From: M3007 sp037445225
GTDB lineage: Bacteria > Bacteroidota > Bacteroidia > Chitinophagales > Saprospiraceae
Length of the DNA stretch: 64,000 nucleotides
Direction: 5' to 3'
Assembly: GCA_037445225.1 (NCBI GenBank)
Contig: JBBIKW010000004.1
Location: 1-64,000, forward strand
The translations under genes and the position numbers were made by a program. Positions 1 to 9,401 of the stretch are shown one piece after another. Positions within the stretch are counted from its first letter, which is position 1. Each line of letters opens with the position of its first letter. Below the pieces are notes generated by a model that saw only the letters and a list, made by a program, of their open reading frames with translations, was not told the origin of the DNA and did no database searches.

Positions 1-3000
1 CGCAGTCGTCTTGCGCGCGCCACGTCCGAACCACCTGATACTGGTTCGCACACGTGCCCGGCACCTCTACCTCGCTGAAGTACAAGTCTATCGGCGCAGT
101 ACAGTTATCCGTAGCCGTCACGTTCGCCACCGCAGGAACATTTTCCGAGCACTCCACATCCACCGTCGCCGGCGGCAAGTTCTGCAGCACCGGCGCCTGC
201 GTATCGTTCACGTTGATGGTTTGCGTAAAGGAGGTGCGGTTACCACAGTTATCTTGCGCTTTCCACGTGCGAAGGATGGTATACTGGTTTGCACACGTGC
301 CCGGTACCTCTACTTCACTGAAGTCGAGGACGACCGGCTCGCCACAGTTATCGCTAGCCGTCACATTGGCTACGGCAGGCACTGCCTCCGCACACTCGAC
401 GTTGACGGTAGCCATCGGCAGGTTCTGGAAGGTAGGTGCGATAGAGTCCTTCACCGTGATCAACTGTGTAAACGACGTGCGGTTACCGCAGTTGTCCTGA
501 GCGGTCCACGTACGCAGGAGTTGATACTGATCGTGGCAGGTACCCGGAATTTCCACTTCCGAGAAGTCGAGCGTCAGCGGCTCGTCGCAGTTGTCGGTAG
601 CCACCACGTTAGCCACAGCAGGAACATCTTGAGCGCAGGCTACCAGGACGTTAGCCGGAGGCAGCGTTCCAGGATCGAATCCCGGCTTTTGCACGTCGTT
701 GACCGAGATGACCTGAGAGACACTGGCCTGATTGCCACACAGGTCGGTGGCCACCCAGCGGCGCACCACCGTGAAGCGGTCGTGGCAAGTGCCGGGCTGC
801 GTCTCTTCGGAGAAGTCCACGAGCACCTCACTACAATTGTCGGTTACCGTGGGATGGGTCACCGGCGGCACCAATTCGGCACAATCCACAGCCGTATTCG
901 CGGGCACATTGCTAAATGCCGGCGGCTGAGTGTCGTTGACGGTAATGCGCTGTTGGTGGTAGTCGGTGTTTCCGCACAGGTCGGTAACGCTCCACGTGCG
1001 CACCACGACGAAGTTGTCCTCACAGCCGCCATATTCGACTGTTTCACTGAAGTCTAAGAAGTAGATATCGCAGTTTTCCACCACCGTCTGCACCGGAGCC
1101 GCTGGAATCGAGTCGGAGCACTCGAAAGTACGGTCGACCGGCTTGGTCTGCAGTACTGGTGGGATGTTGTCGTTCACCGTGATCGTCTGCCAGTGCGTAG
1201 TCTTGTTGCCACAGGCATCCCACGCCGTCCAGCGGCGGCTGATAGTGATGCGGTTGGTGCAGTCGCTCGAGTCGATCGACTCGGAGAAGTCTACAATCGG
1301 CATATCCGTGCAGTTATCCGTGGCGCGCTGTGTCGGTACGGGCTCCACATCGCTCAAGCAGTCGAATGTGCGATCGACCGGCGTCACTTCGAGCACGGGC
1401 GGCTCGTCGTCGCGTACGGTGATGTACTGCCAATGCGTATTCTTGTTGCCGCACTGGTCGGTAGCCTCCCAGCGGCGAATAATGAGCACTTGGTTGTCGC
1501 AAGAATCCGCAGCGCGGGTCTCCATGAAATCTACAAAGACCACCTCGCAGTTATCCAGTGCTAAGTTCGCATGCTGATCTGGCGCCGGCGGCACCTCTTC
1601 GAGGCACTCGTAAGTGCGGTCGACCGGCGTCACTGTAAAGACCGGACGGATGTTGTCTTCCACCGTGATCACCTGCACGTGCTCTCGGGTGTTGCCACAT
1701 AGGTCGTAAGCGATCCAGCGGCGCGTGATGATTTGTTTGTTCAGACACGACCAGTTCGGATCGCTGGGCGAGCCACCCTCCACGGATTCGGAGAACTCGA
1801 ACCAAGCCACGTTGCAGTTATCGCTCGCCACCTGGTCTTGCGGTGCTGCAGGCACTTCGTCGAAGCATTCGAACGTGCGGTCAACCGGCGTTACCGAAAG
1901 CGTCGGCGCGATGGAGTCGCGCACCGTGATGCGCTGCTCCCAGTCGTCGGTGTTACCGCAAAGGTCGGTAGCGATCCAATAGCGGATGATGACGCGCTTA
2001 TTTTCGCAGGTGTCGTTAATCACTGATTCGCTGTAGTCGATATTAACTGTTCCGCAATTATCCGTGGCCGTCTGCGTGGGCACGGGGGGAACGTCGCTAG
2101 CACATGCTACCGTGATACTAAGGGGCTTCACCTGTAGGACGGGCTTTTGTGTGTCCTCCTCATAGGTGAAGGTCTGTGAGCAAGTAGCAGAATTGCCTGT
2201 AGAGTCCCAAGCAGTGTAATAGCGCACGATGATGCGCGGGCCGTCGTAAGGACAATGCGTCAGGTCGTTGTCGTAATCGCTAGATTGGAGCGCCGTCACG
2301 CCACAGTTGTCCGTGAGGGTACCGCCCGTGAAGGCTGTATCGCTAAGCGGAGCCGGCAAGTCTTGCAGGCAGGTAAGAGTCTGATTGGGCGGACACGTAA
2401 TCGTCGGCGCCTCGCAGTCGTTCACCGTGACATTAAACCGGCATACGACGTTGTAGCCGCTCGACGAAGTGTAGTCGTACACAATGAGCGTTGTGCCCAG
2501 CGGGAACGTAGAGCCGGACGGCAGACCTATCTGCAGCGTGCCGCTGTGTTGACTATCGCAGCCGTCGTTGAAAGTCGGTATCGGATAGGTCACCACTGCC
2601 GAGCAAGCGTTGGCGTCATTGCACACCACGATGTCGGCAGGACAGCTGGCGATACCCGGCGTCTGCATGTCGAACACGCGCACCTTGGTGATACAGGTAT
2701 CTTCGTTGGGCAACGGTTCCGAGCAATCTTGTACGCGCAAGACCACATCGATCAGCTTGACGGGCGGATCGAAGGGATCCTGCTCCGTATCCCTGTCGTT
2801 ACACGTCAGGAGCACCGTGTTGCCGAAGACAATCGGACCGCCCGGTGCAAACGCACGCCCTACTTCTTTCACACACAGGCCACAGTTGTCGGCGCTGCCC
2901 GCATCGAGATCGGCGAAGGTCAAATAGGCCAAGCCATTGGGCTCTAAGTTGACGTTAAGCATGGGCACGCACATCGCCATCGGATCTTCTTCGTCCGAAA

Positions 3001-6000
3001 TCTGTACCGTAATGGTACACGTGGCGGTGTTGCCGCAAATGTCCGTTATCGTATAGTAGACGAACGTCTCACCCACTGGGAACAAGGCGCAGTGGTCATC
3101 GCCGATGGTATCCACCATCACGGTCGAGTCACTCGCCGTTACCACCAGCGTGGGCACAGGGCAATCGCCACTGCCCAAGCCATCGAACGGATACTGGCAG
3201 TTGTCGTAGTATTCGATGGCTTCCCAACACTTCATCTGATAGCAGTCGCCTGTAACCACGGTAGCGATGATGGGAGCCGTCGGACAGTTGACGAACACCG
3301 GCGCTTCGTCGTCACGCACCTTAATCATATACACACAGGTATCGGCATTGCCGTGTTCGTCGCGAGCATAATAGATAATCCTGTAATCGTCGTCGATTTG
3401 CGTAGCATCGCAAATCGGCCCTTTCGAGAATTCAAAGGTGGACGAAACACCCGAAGTCACCGTCAGACGGAAGCCCGGAGACGGCGCCCCGGTATTCGGA
3501 TCGATGGTGGTCAGCACGCCATTGATTTCTTTTTGCACTTCCAGCTGGTAACACGGCACAGTACAATTGTCTATCACCGCCGGGTGTCCGAGTTCTACTT
3601 CAACGCTGCAGTCGTAGCCTCCATCGTCGCTCGTATTCACCGTAAGGTCTGACGGACAGTTGACAATAGTGGGCGGCGTAGTATCCCGCAGCGTCAGGGC
3701 CGTTGTACAATAGCCGGAAATATTGCCGCATGCATCGATAGCGCGGAAGCGTATAACAATAACTTCCGTATTGTCGGTAGCCGCAGAGCAATTAGCGATG
3801 TTTTCAATATCCAAACAGGTGAATGTCTTGCAATCCTGAAATGAGTCGAACATGTCATTGAGAGGCGGGTTAGTCGAGCGCGCAAACTCGAAGGTCAGCG
3901 TTCCGCCGCAGTTGTCGGCGCTGTTGTCGTTAAACTGCGCTGCACAGACCTGAACCTGCCCCATCGGGTCCAAGTAAGCCGTCACTCCCTTGCAATTAGC
4001 ATTAGGCGCGAGGTTGTCTTCTACCGTGATGGTCTGAGTAAGCGTAGCAGTGTTGCCGGAGCAATCTGTGATTTGATACGTGCGCGTCACGATCAAGGGA
4101 TTACCCGGGCAGCCCGAGCCGCCGTTATCGGTATCGCTCACGTGCGAAACTCCGATAGTCCCGGCAGGCGAGCAGTCGTCCGAGATGTTGGTCACTACGC
4201 CGATATTGGGTGCCGGCACTGCGCACTGCGCCATAGCCGGCGGGATGGGGTCTGCCGTAGGCGGCGTATTGTCCGTAACCGTCAGTGTGGCCGTGCGCGT
4301 GGCGGAGTTACCGCAGGTGTCTTCCGCCACGAAAGTGACGACCAACGTCCCGGCCAAGGGCCCACACGTGAGCATGTTCAGCATCTCGGCGGATGTAGCG
4401 GGAATGGTGCGATAGGTCGGGCCCGTGCAGTTGTCAGTCGCCACCCCGCCGCCATTTGTAGTGATCCAGTTGTTGATGGCTGCAATATTAGCCGGAGTGT
4501 TCGCCGGACAGGACAGCGTTAAACCAGAAGGATCGGTCGTCCACGTAGGCGGTACGTCGTCGGCCACTTCGATGATTTGGGTGACTATCTTGGTATTGCC
4601 GGCGCAGTCGGCTAATTGATAAGCGCGCCAGACAAGGTAAGGAGAACCTGGACAGCCATTCCCTACACCTAATAATGTATCACTTACATGGGTGATGGTA
4701 ACGTCGGCGGCCGGCGTGCAGTTATCCTGTACATTGGGCACTACCGACGGAGACGGCGTTGGCAAGGCGTTTAGGCATTTCGCCGTACCGTTAGGAATAG
4801 GATCGGCCGTCGGCGGAACAAAGTCGTGGAGCGTCACCGTAGCTGTTCGCGTAGCCGTGTTGCCGCAGCCATCCGTCGCCGTAAAGGTCACCGTGAGCGA
4901 ACGCGTTGGCCCACCACCGGGAGGGCACCAAGCCGGAATAGCGGCCAAGACCGCAGCAGCATCGGCATAGTTGGGCGTGATGGTGACGCCGTTGCAGTTA
5001 TCGGTAGCATTGCCGCCGCCGTTGCTGTTCAGCCAGTTGTTTATCGCCGTGTTCAAGTTAGAAGCATCGCAGGCGATAAACAGATTCGACGGATTGGGGC
5101 CCCACGTGGGCGGCACGTTGTCGTTGACGGTGATGGTCTGCGTAGCGGTCACGGAATTCCCTGCGCAGTCCGTCACTCGATACGTGCGGATGATGGTTTG
5201 GCTGCCCGGGCACCCCGTTACCGTAGTCGGCACATCGCTCACGTGTTCGCGGATGAGCTGAGCTGGCGGTGTGCAGTTGTCCGTAGCAGTAACACCCGCC
5301 GGATTGGGAGGGGGCACCAAGTTGGCGCACGTGAACGGGCCTAAGGTCGGCCCACCTGGTAAAGCCGTGATCGTGGGAGGTACGTTATCCACCAAGATCA
5401 CCTTTGCCACTGCAAACGCCTGATTGCCGCAGGCGTCTTCCACGTAAAAGCCCACCTCCACCTCCCGAGGCTGTGGGGCACAGGGAGGCGGCATCTGCGC
5501 CAATATTGTTGCCGACGTTGCCGGTGTCAGGAGGGCACATCCCACAATAGGAGCCGGAGATCCCGGCCCTGAGGCGGTACAGACAACAGGGTCAAACGTA
5601 ATCGAATCAGGGCAGTTATCCGTTACTACCCCCCCACCGAAAGCCATTAACCACGCATCAATGAGTGTTGCTGCATTGGGATTGTCGCACGCAATCGTCA
5701 AATCGGAGGGCAGCGTCGTAAACATCGGCGGAACGTTGTCCGACACCGTGATGAGCTGCGTGCACGTAGCCGTATTCCCACTTGGATCCGTCGCTGTGTA
5801 GGTACGGAGAACCTGAAAGCCGTTCGCACAAGTGGAGCTAATGATATTGTTTACGTAAGTCACTTGCGTCACCGCACAGTTGTCCGACACGGAACCACCC
5901 AACGCGTTGAATTGGGCTGCCGTCATCGGATTAGGTGGAAGAGCATTCGTATAATCCGCTGCGCAAGTGAACGAGGCCGGCAGCGGACACGTGATCGACG

Positions 6001-6490
6001 GCGGCGTGCAATCCAATATCGTGATATTAAATTGGATAGCAGCGCTCTTTCCCGTCCCTGAGGGCGGCAGGTTGACCTCTCGAGTCACCCACACCGTATA
6101 GGTATTGCCCACATCGGTGCAATCGACGTCGTAGTTAGGGTCGCTCGGTTCAAGCGGGTCGGTCGCTGCCGCATTTTCCCACACCTTTACTACCGAACAA
6201 CACGTAGGGTTCGACGTAGTGGTAAAGGGCGCTAAAAAAGCAGCATTGATCTGGCCTTCTCCTAACGCGTTGAGGCACAAATTGATGTTCGCCGACACGC
6301 CTGGAGCATAGCCAATATCGCACGACACGCCCGTACATTGGGCGTGTGCGAGGTTTGCCCCTAAAAGCGATAAACAGAACATTGTCGCTAAGCGGGGAAG
6401 AGCGGACACTGTTCTGTTCGAAAAAAAGCGGGTCCAGCTGCTGTTTACAAGACCACAACCCGGCTTACAGGCCTCGTAGACTTTTTTCAT
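1..6490 (-). CDS. Giant secreted HYR/Ig-like repeat protein (N-terminal 2163 codons, 3' end outside window)
   Basis: One frame stays open from the ATG at 6490 to the window edge; I checked it codon by codon. A long basic N-region leads to a hydrophobic stretch (about residues 35-48) ending AHA-Q, a plausible signal peptide; the internal Met37 is an alternative start. The rest is a chain of Cys-containing modules with the pattern TDNC...RTW.A.D.CGN...Q.ITV.D, typical of HYR-like domains in large Bacteroidota surface proteins. From about 2100 down to 1 the modules are about 80 residues and regular (the ITV motif recurs near 1912, 1650, 1407, 1163, 933, 697, 446, 202). Between 5750 and 4000 two module types alternate. 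Such proteins usually end in a T9SS sorting domain, which would lie outside the window. An adhesin role is inference. Confidence 0.9.
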   Translation of the reverse strand, partial: MKKVYEACKPGCGLVNSSWTRFFSNRTVSALPRLATMFCLSLLGANLAHAQCTGVSCDIGYAPGVSANINLCLNALGEGQINAAFLAPFTTTSNPTCCSVVKVWENAAATDPLEPSDPNYDVDCTDVGNTYTVWVTREVNLPPSGTGKSAAIQFNITILDCTPPSITCPLPASFTCAADYTNALPPNPMTAAQFNALGGSVSDNCAVTQVTYVNNIISSTCANGFQVLRTYTATDPSGNTATCTQLITVSDNVPPMFTTLPSDLTIACDNPNAATLIDAWLMAFGGGVVTDNCPDSITFDPVVCTASGPGSPAPIVGCALLTPATSATILAQMPPPCAPQPREVEVGFYVEDACGNQAFAVAKVILVDNVPPTITALPGGPTLGPFTCANLVPPPNPAGVTATDNCTPPAQLIREHVSDVPTTVTGCPGSQTIIRTYRVTDCAGNSVTATQTITVNDNVPPTWGPNPSNLFIACDASNLNTAINNWLNSNGGGNATDNCNGVTITPNYADAAAVLAAIPAWCPPGGGPTRSLTVTFTATDGCGNTATRTATVTLHDFVPPTADPIPNGTAKCLNALPTPSPSVVPNVQDNCTPAADVTITHVSDTLLGVGNGCPGSPYLVWRAYQLADCAGNTKIVTQIIEVADDVPPTWTTDPSGLTLSCPANTPANIAAINNWITTNGGGVATDNCTGPTYRTIPATSAEMLNMLTCGPLAGTLVVTFVAEDTCGNSATRTATLTVTDNTPPTADPIPPAMAQCAVPAPNIGVVTNISDDCSPAGTIGVSHVSDTDNGGSGCPGNPLIVTRTYQITDCSGNTATLTQTITVEDNLAPNANCKGVTAYLDPMGQVQVCAAQFNDNSADNCGGTLTFEFARSTNPPLNDMFDSFQDCKTFTCLDIENIANCSAATDNTEVIVIRFRAIDACGNISGYCTTALTLRDTTPPTIVNCPSDLTVNTSDDGGYDCSVEVELGHPAVIDNCTVPCYQLEVQKEINGVLTTIDPNTGAPSPGFRLTVTSGVSSTFEFSKGPICDATQIDDDYRIIYYARDEHGNADTCVYMIKVRDDEAPVFVNCPTAPIIATVVTGDCYQMKCWEAIEYYDNCQYPFDGLGSGDCPVPTLVVTASDSTVMVDTIGDDHCALFPVGETFVYYTITDICGNTATCTITVQISDEEDPMAMCVPMLNVNLEPNGLAYLTFADLDAGSADNCGLCVKEVGRAFAPGGPIVFGNTVLLTCNDRDTEQDPFDPPVKLIDVVLRVQDCSEPLPNEDTCITKVRVFDMQTPGIASCPADIVVCNDANACSAVVTYPIPTFNDGCDSQHSGTLQIGLPSGSTFPLGTTLIVYDYTSSSGYNVVCRFNVTVNDCEAPTITCPPNQTLTCLQDLPAPLSDTAFTGGTLTDNCGVTALQSSDYDNDLTHCPYDGPRIIVRYYTAWDSTGNSATCSQTFTYEEDTQKPVLQVKPLSITVACASDVPPVPTQTATDNCGTVNIDYSESVINDTCENKRVIIRYWIATDLCGNTDDWEQRITVRDSIAPTLSVTPVDRTFECFDEVPAAPQDQVASDNCNVAWFEFSESVEGGSPSDPNWSCLNKQIITRRWIAYDLCGNTREHVQVITVEDNIRPVFTVTPVDRTYECLEEVPPAPDQHANLALDNCEVVFVDFMETRAADSCDNQVLIIRRWEATDQCGNKNTHWQYITVRDDEPPVLEVTPVDRTFDCLSDVEPVPTQRATDNCTDMPIVDFSESIDSSDCTNRITISRRWTAWDACGNKTTHWQTITVNDNIPPVLQTKPVDRTFECSDSIPAAPVQTVVENCDIYFLDFSETVEYGGCEDNFVVVRTWSVTDLCGNTDYHQQRITVNDTQPPAFSNVPANTAVDCAELVPPVTHPTVTDNCSEVLVDFSEETQPGTCHDRFTVVRRWVATDLCGNQASVSQVISVNDVQKPGFDPGTLPPANVLVACAQDVPAVANVVATDNCDEPLTLDFSEVEIPGTCHDQYQLLRTWTAQDNCGNRTSFTQLITVKDSIAPTFQNLPMATVNVECAEAVPAVANVTASDNCGEPVVLDFSEVEVPGTCANQYTILRTWKAQDNCGNRTSFTQTINVNDTQAPVLQNLPPATVDVECSENVPAVANVTATDNCTAPIDLYFSEVEVPGTCANQYQVVRTWRAQDDC

Positions 6491-7346
6491 GAGATTTACA
6501 ATTTTAGTGATAGGTATAAAAAGGCAATCGGTAATTCTCTGTACCTGAATGGATTAAACGACAAAACCGGTTCTTGATATTCTTTAGAGAAATTCACAAA
6601 ACCTTTCAGGCAAAAACAATGCCTCTTTTTTGCGCGATGTTACATCGCTTCTTTACCGTGCGAAGGTACGCAAGCAACTAGCTTTTGTGCAAGAGGGGAT
6701 GCGATTTTTTTTTCACATGTGCAGAAAGTTAACGCTACGCCAGTCCTTAGTTTGCACCCATTCGGACCCCTGGCAGCGCCCGCTCTTTACTACTCTGTAC
6801 AGCCTTGAGCGATATCCTCGCAGGGATGCTCCGGGGTTGCTTAGTGGCCTTGGAGAAACCTGGCAGCGCCCGCGGCGCCTGTCCAAACCCACTTCCTTCC
6901 GCATACCACCTGAGAGAAGGCGCCAAACAAGCAGTACAGTCGCCTCAGGGTGCGCCCCACTCTGCGTCGAGGCCGCAGCCGTTTCAAGCGCTCGAAAACG
7001 ACTTAGTTTTTGCTTCCTCACACCTTTTATATGATATGTTTCTCGTCGCGCTCGCGCGCTTAAGATCGTTTCCGGCAACCGCCCAGCAAACTACTGCTTC
7101 CCTGAACGGAAGCCGCCGTCTCAAAAGCCCAGAGCGCGCCCATGTAAAACCCGTCGGAAAGCCTGCATTGTAGCCTTCGTACCTGGCGAAAAGCGGGTTG
7201 CTGTTTTCTCAACAAACCATCGCCTCCCACCAAAGCGGCTACTGTTAATGCTTTTTTAACGTTTCCCTCAGGGTAACAACGCTACTCCGCCGTGGATTGT
7301 AGGGTGTATTTCAACAAATTATTTAACCACAAATTTTAGAACACGT
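6491..7346. other. Gene-poor stretch upstream of the giant gene
   Basis: I see no convincing gene here on either strand: the open frames of 120-135 codons lack signal peptides, family motifs and plausible composition. The only structure noted is a 15-base direct repeat (CCTGGCAGCGCCCGC) at 6769-6783 and 6859-6873. The AT-rich part at 6491-6560 should hold the promoter of the minus-strand giant gene, but no clear TAnnTTTG element was found. Confidence 0.5.
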
Positions 7347-7892
7347 ATGAACAAGCAATTCCGGAGCCTTGCCCTGTTGGCATCGTTAGTGGCCATCCCC
7401 TTTACCGGTTGCGTAAAAGACCCTGTAACTCCTACTGCGGACGAGCGCCGGCCCAGCGGCTGGTGGATCGGAATAGGCAAGCGGTTTAACAACTGTGCAG
7501 ATGCTAAGTTCATCTGCATCGTCCCAGACGACCGCCCCTTCCCCGACATGCTTAAGGTGCCAGCAGAAGTAGACCAAGTCGCTGCTCTGCCCACCGCTCA
7601 GCCGGATGGAAGCATCGCGTGCACGGCAACGGTGAATGCCAATAACTTAAGCCAACGGGCGAAAAGCCTGCTCTTGGAGCGCCGTGTGTTAGAGTTGGAC
7701 GAAGACGTAGAGCTGTCCAGCGAACTCATCCGCATGGCCTACGAGAATGCCGGCCTTAGCTACAATGGGCAACGGGTGGCCATACCCAAAGGCACTTACA
7801 AAACGGAAGTATCGGAAAGCCCTGCACAGAGAACAATAAAAATTACAATAAAAGTAAAGAGCGTTACCATCACCATCATCATCGAGTACTAA
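7347..7892 (+). CDS. Small lipoprotein of unknown function
   Basis: This 181-residue protein starts at an ATG after an AT-rich leader. It has a short basic N-terminus, a hydrophobic core and a lipobox-like FTGC with Cys22, so it is probably a lipidated envelope protein. The mature part has four further Cys or Cys-near positions (NNCADAKFIC) and ends in a strongly beta-prone Lys/Ile/Thr tail. I recognise no family. The gene stands alone: a strong terminator lies 29 bases after its stop, and the neighbouring genes are several hundred bases away. Confidence 0.75.
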   Translation: MNKQFRSLALLASLVAIPFTGCVKDPVTPTADERRPSGWWIGIGKRFNNCADAKFICIVPDDRPFPDMLKVPAEVDQVAALPTAQPDGSIACTATVNANNLSQRAKSLLLERRVLELDEDVELSSELIRMAYENAGLSYNGQRVAIPKGTYKTEVSESPAQRTIKITIKVKSVTITIIIEY

Positions 7893-7920
7893 GCCTCATA
7901 GAACCTCTCTCCTATTGAAG

Positions 7921-7954
7921 GCCCCTGTGCTTTTGGTGCAGGGGCTTGTTTTTT
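7921..7954 (+). terminator. Rho-independent terminator of the 7347 lipoprotein gene
   Basis: A 10-bp stem (GCCCCTGTGC with GTGCAGGGGC, two wobble pairs) with loop TTTTG is followed by TTGTTTTTT. Confidence 0.85.
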
Positions 7955-8296
7955 CACCACCAAGAGCGCATTATTCCTTGCTCTATCCTGCAACCAATAA
8001 GAAAGACTCGCGACATTTTTTGCCGCTATCGTATCGAAGGCTGGCATATTCCTTGCAAACATGGCTGCATATGTTTAATAGTCTAAATGTCAGCAAATTA
8101 TTTTATGTTCTCATCCGAGTAGCCTTTCCTCATCTCACCTAAGGGACCATCCGTCACTTTACCGCTTCCTAAGACACCATGCCCCATGCAAGCACTTGCT
8201 GGAGGGTGGGTTTTCACTTCGACAAAGCGCACTCTAAGGGTCGCTGGTGTCCCCATACAGGCGTAATCTCGCTGTCACCAAATCTAGTTCCTATTT
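7955..8296. other. Intergenic leader of the acyl-ACP reductase unit
   Basis: No gene is seen. The stretch holds a sigma-54-like site at 8042-8057 and an untranslated leader of about 230 bases before the ATG at 8297. No TAnnTTTG element was found. Confidence 0.5.
8042..8057 (+). promoter_or_regulatory. Candidate sigma-54 (-24/-12) promoter
   Basis: TGGCATATTCCTTGCA has GG and GC separated by exactly 10 bases, and matches the RpoN consensus TGGCACG-N4-TTGCA at all but two positions. It lies in the intergenic region on the strand of the downstream unit. It is a single-site match by eye, so a chance occurrence is possible. Confidence 0.4.
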
Positions 8297-9382
8297 ATGA
8301 AAAAGTTTGCTTTTCTAATCCACCTGCGCACCAGCTATCGGGAGGACTTCGCTCTCTTCTCCAAGGCACTGAGATTTATCCCGGAGCCTTTATATCGGCT
8401 GTGGCTAAGGAACCGCCCGTTGAAGCCCTTTGTTTGGAGCGAGATGCGCATCCGTCCGTGGGCTACCGAGGCAGAGGGATATATCATCATGGTACCTCTT
8501 CTCGGCAGACAATTGCTCGAACAACAGCGAGCAGCACTGCCCTACATCGAGCAAGCAGTCTCGTTGGCCGCTTCAAAGGGAGCAGAAATAGTGGGTTTGG
8601 GGGCCCTCACCTCTCCTATCACGTTGGGCGGCCGACTGTTGTTGGACAATCCGCACGCCACCATCACCAATGGCAATGCGTATACAGCGGTAATTATTCA
8701 CGAGCAGATTCAGGCACTGCTTTCCGAACGGGCCATCTCTGCGCCCAAGATAGCGATGGTGGGCGCCACTGGTAGTGTCGGCACCTTGGTCAATGCCCTG
8801 ATAGCAAAACATCTCCCACAGGCAGAGTTACTCTTAGTGGCACGCCAAGAACGGAAGCTCCAACAGCTGCGAAATGCCTTGTTGGAGTTGCATACAGACG
8901 TTCGCGTAGGTACCTCCACAGACATTGGTGCTGTTCGCCACAGCGACATTGTCGTCCTGCTCACCAGTGCTACCGACTGCCTCTTGCCCCCCCAACACCT
9001 TAAGCGCGGCGCCGTAGTTATAGACGGCACACAACCGCGCAATGCCCAGCCCAGCCTACTCGAGATGCGCCCCGACATCACCCTAATAGACGGCGGCTTG
9101 GTATCGGTACCCTCTCTCCGATTTACCCGCAGCATCGACCTACCGGCGGGTCTGTCCTTTGCTTGCTTGGCCGAGACGATGCTGCTGGCACTTGCAGGTC
9201 GCAGCGGGCACTTCAGTATCGGCTACCCGACACTCGAGCATGCAGCATATGTTGCGGCCTTAGCCCAGCGCTTTCGACACTTAGGTTTTGGCCTGGCTCC
9301 TGCCCACTGTTTTGGCAGGCCACTGCCTAAGCGAGCGGCTCTTGCAGACCCGGCGCTATGCACCGTACCTTCTTCTCTATAA
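8297..9382 (+). CDS. Long-chain acyl-ACP reductase (cyanobacterial AAR-like)
   Basis: The 361-residue protein resembles cyanobacterial acyl-ACP reductase, which reduces fatty acyl-ACP or acyl-CoA to fatty aldehyde with NADPH. Matching features are the central LGALTS...TNGNAYTA segment (about 101-130), the Rossmann motif GATGSVG at 156-162, VARQERKLQQL after it (cyanobacteria: ARN..RL..L), VVIDGTQPRN near 241-249, and the C-terminal FACLAETMLL...HFSIGY segment. Cys290 in FACLAE aligns with the Cys that carries the acyl thioester in the Synechococcus enzyme. The N-terminal 70 residues differ from the cyanobacterial ones. The downstream flavoprotein gene starts 19 bases after the stop, so the two are probably co-transcribed. 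Substrate and physiological role are inference. Confidence 0.78.
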   Translation: MKKFAFLIHLRTSYREDFALFSKALRFIPEPLYRLWLRNRPLKPFVWSEMRIRPWATEAEGYIIMVPLLGRQLLEQQRAALPYIEQAVSLAASKGAEIVGLGALTSPITLGGRLLLDNPHATITNGNAYTAVIIHEQIQALLSERAISAPKIAMVGATGSVGTLVNALIAKHLPQAELLLVARQERKLQQLRNALLELHTDVRVGTSTDIGAVRHSDIVVLLTSATDCLLPPQHLKRGAVVIDGTQPRNAQPSLLEMRPDITLIDGGLVSVPSLRFTRSIDLPAGLSFACLAETMLLALAGRSGHFSIGYPTLEHAAYVAALAQRFRHLGFGLAPAHCFGRPLPKRAALADPALCTVPSSL

Positions 9383-9401
9383 CTAAACCCGCGATCATCC
9401 C

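Noticed and set aside
11..1057. Long plus-strand frame opposite the giant repeat gene
   Set aside because: It uses the same codon register in antisense. Its sequence is Arg/His-rich and repeats only because the real minus-strand modules repeat.
6630..7173. Three overlapping open frames of 120-135 codons in the gene-poor stretch
   Set aside because: They overlap each other on both strands, and none has a signal peptide, family motif or plausible start context.
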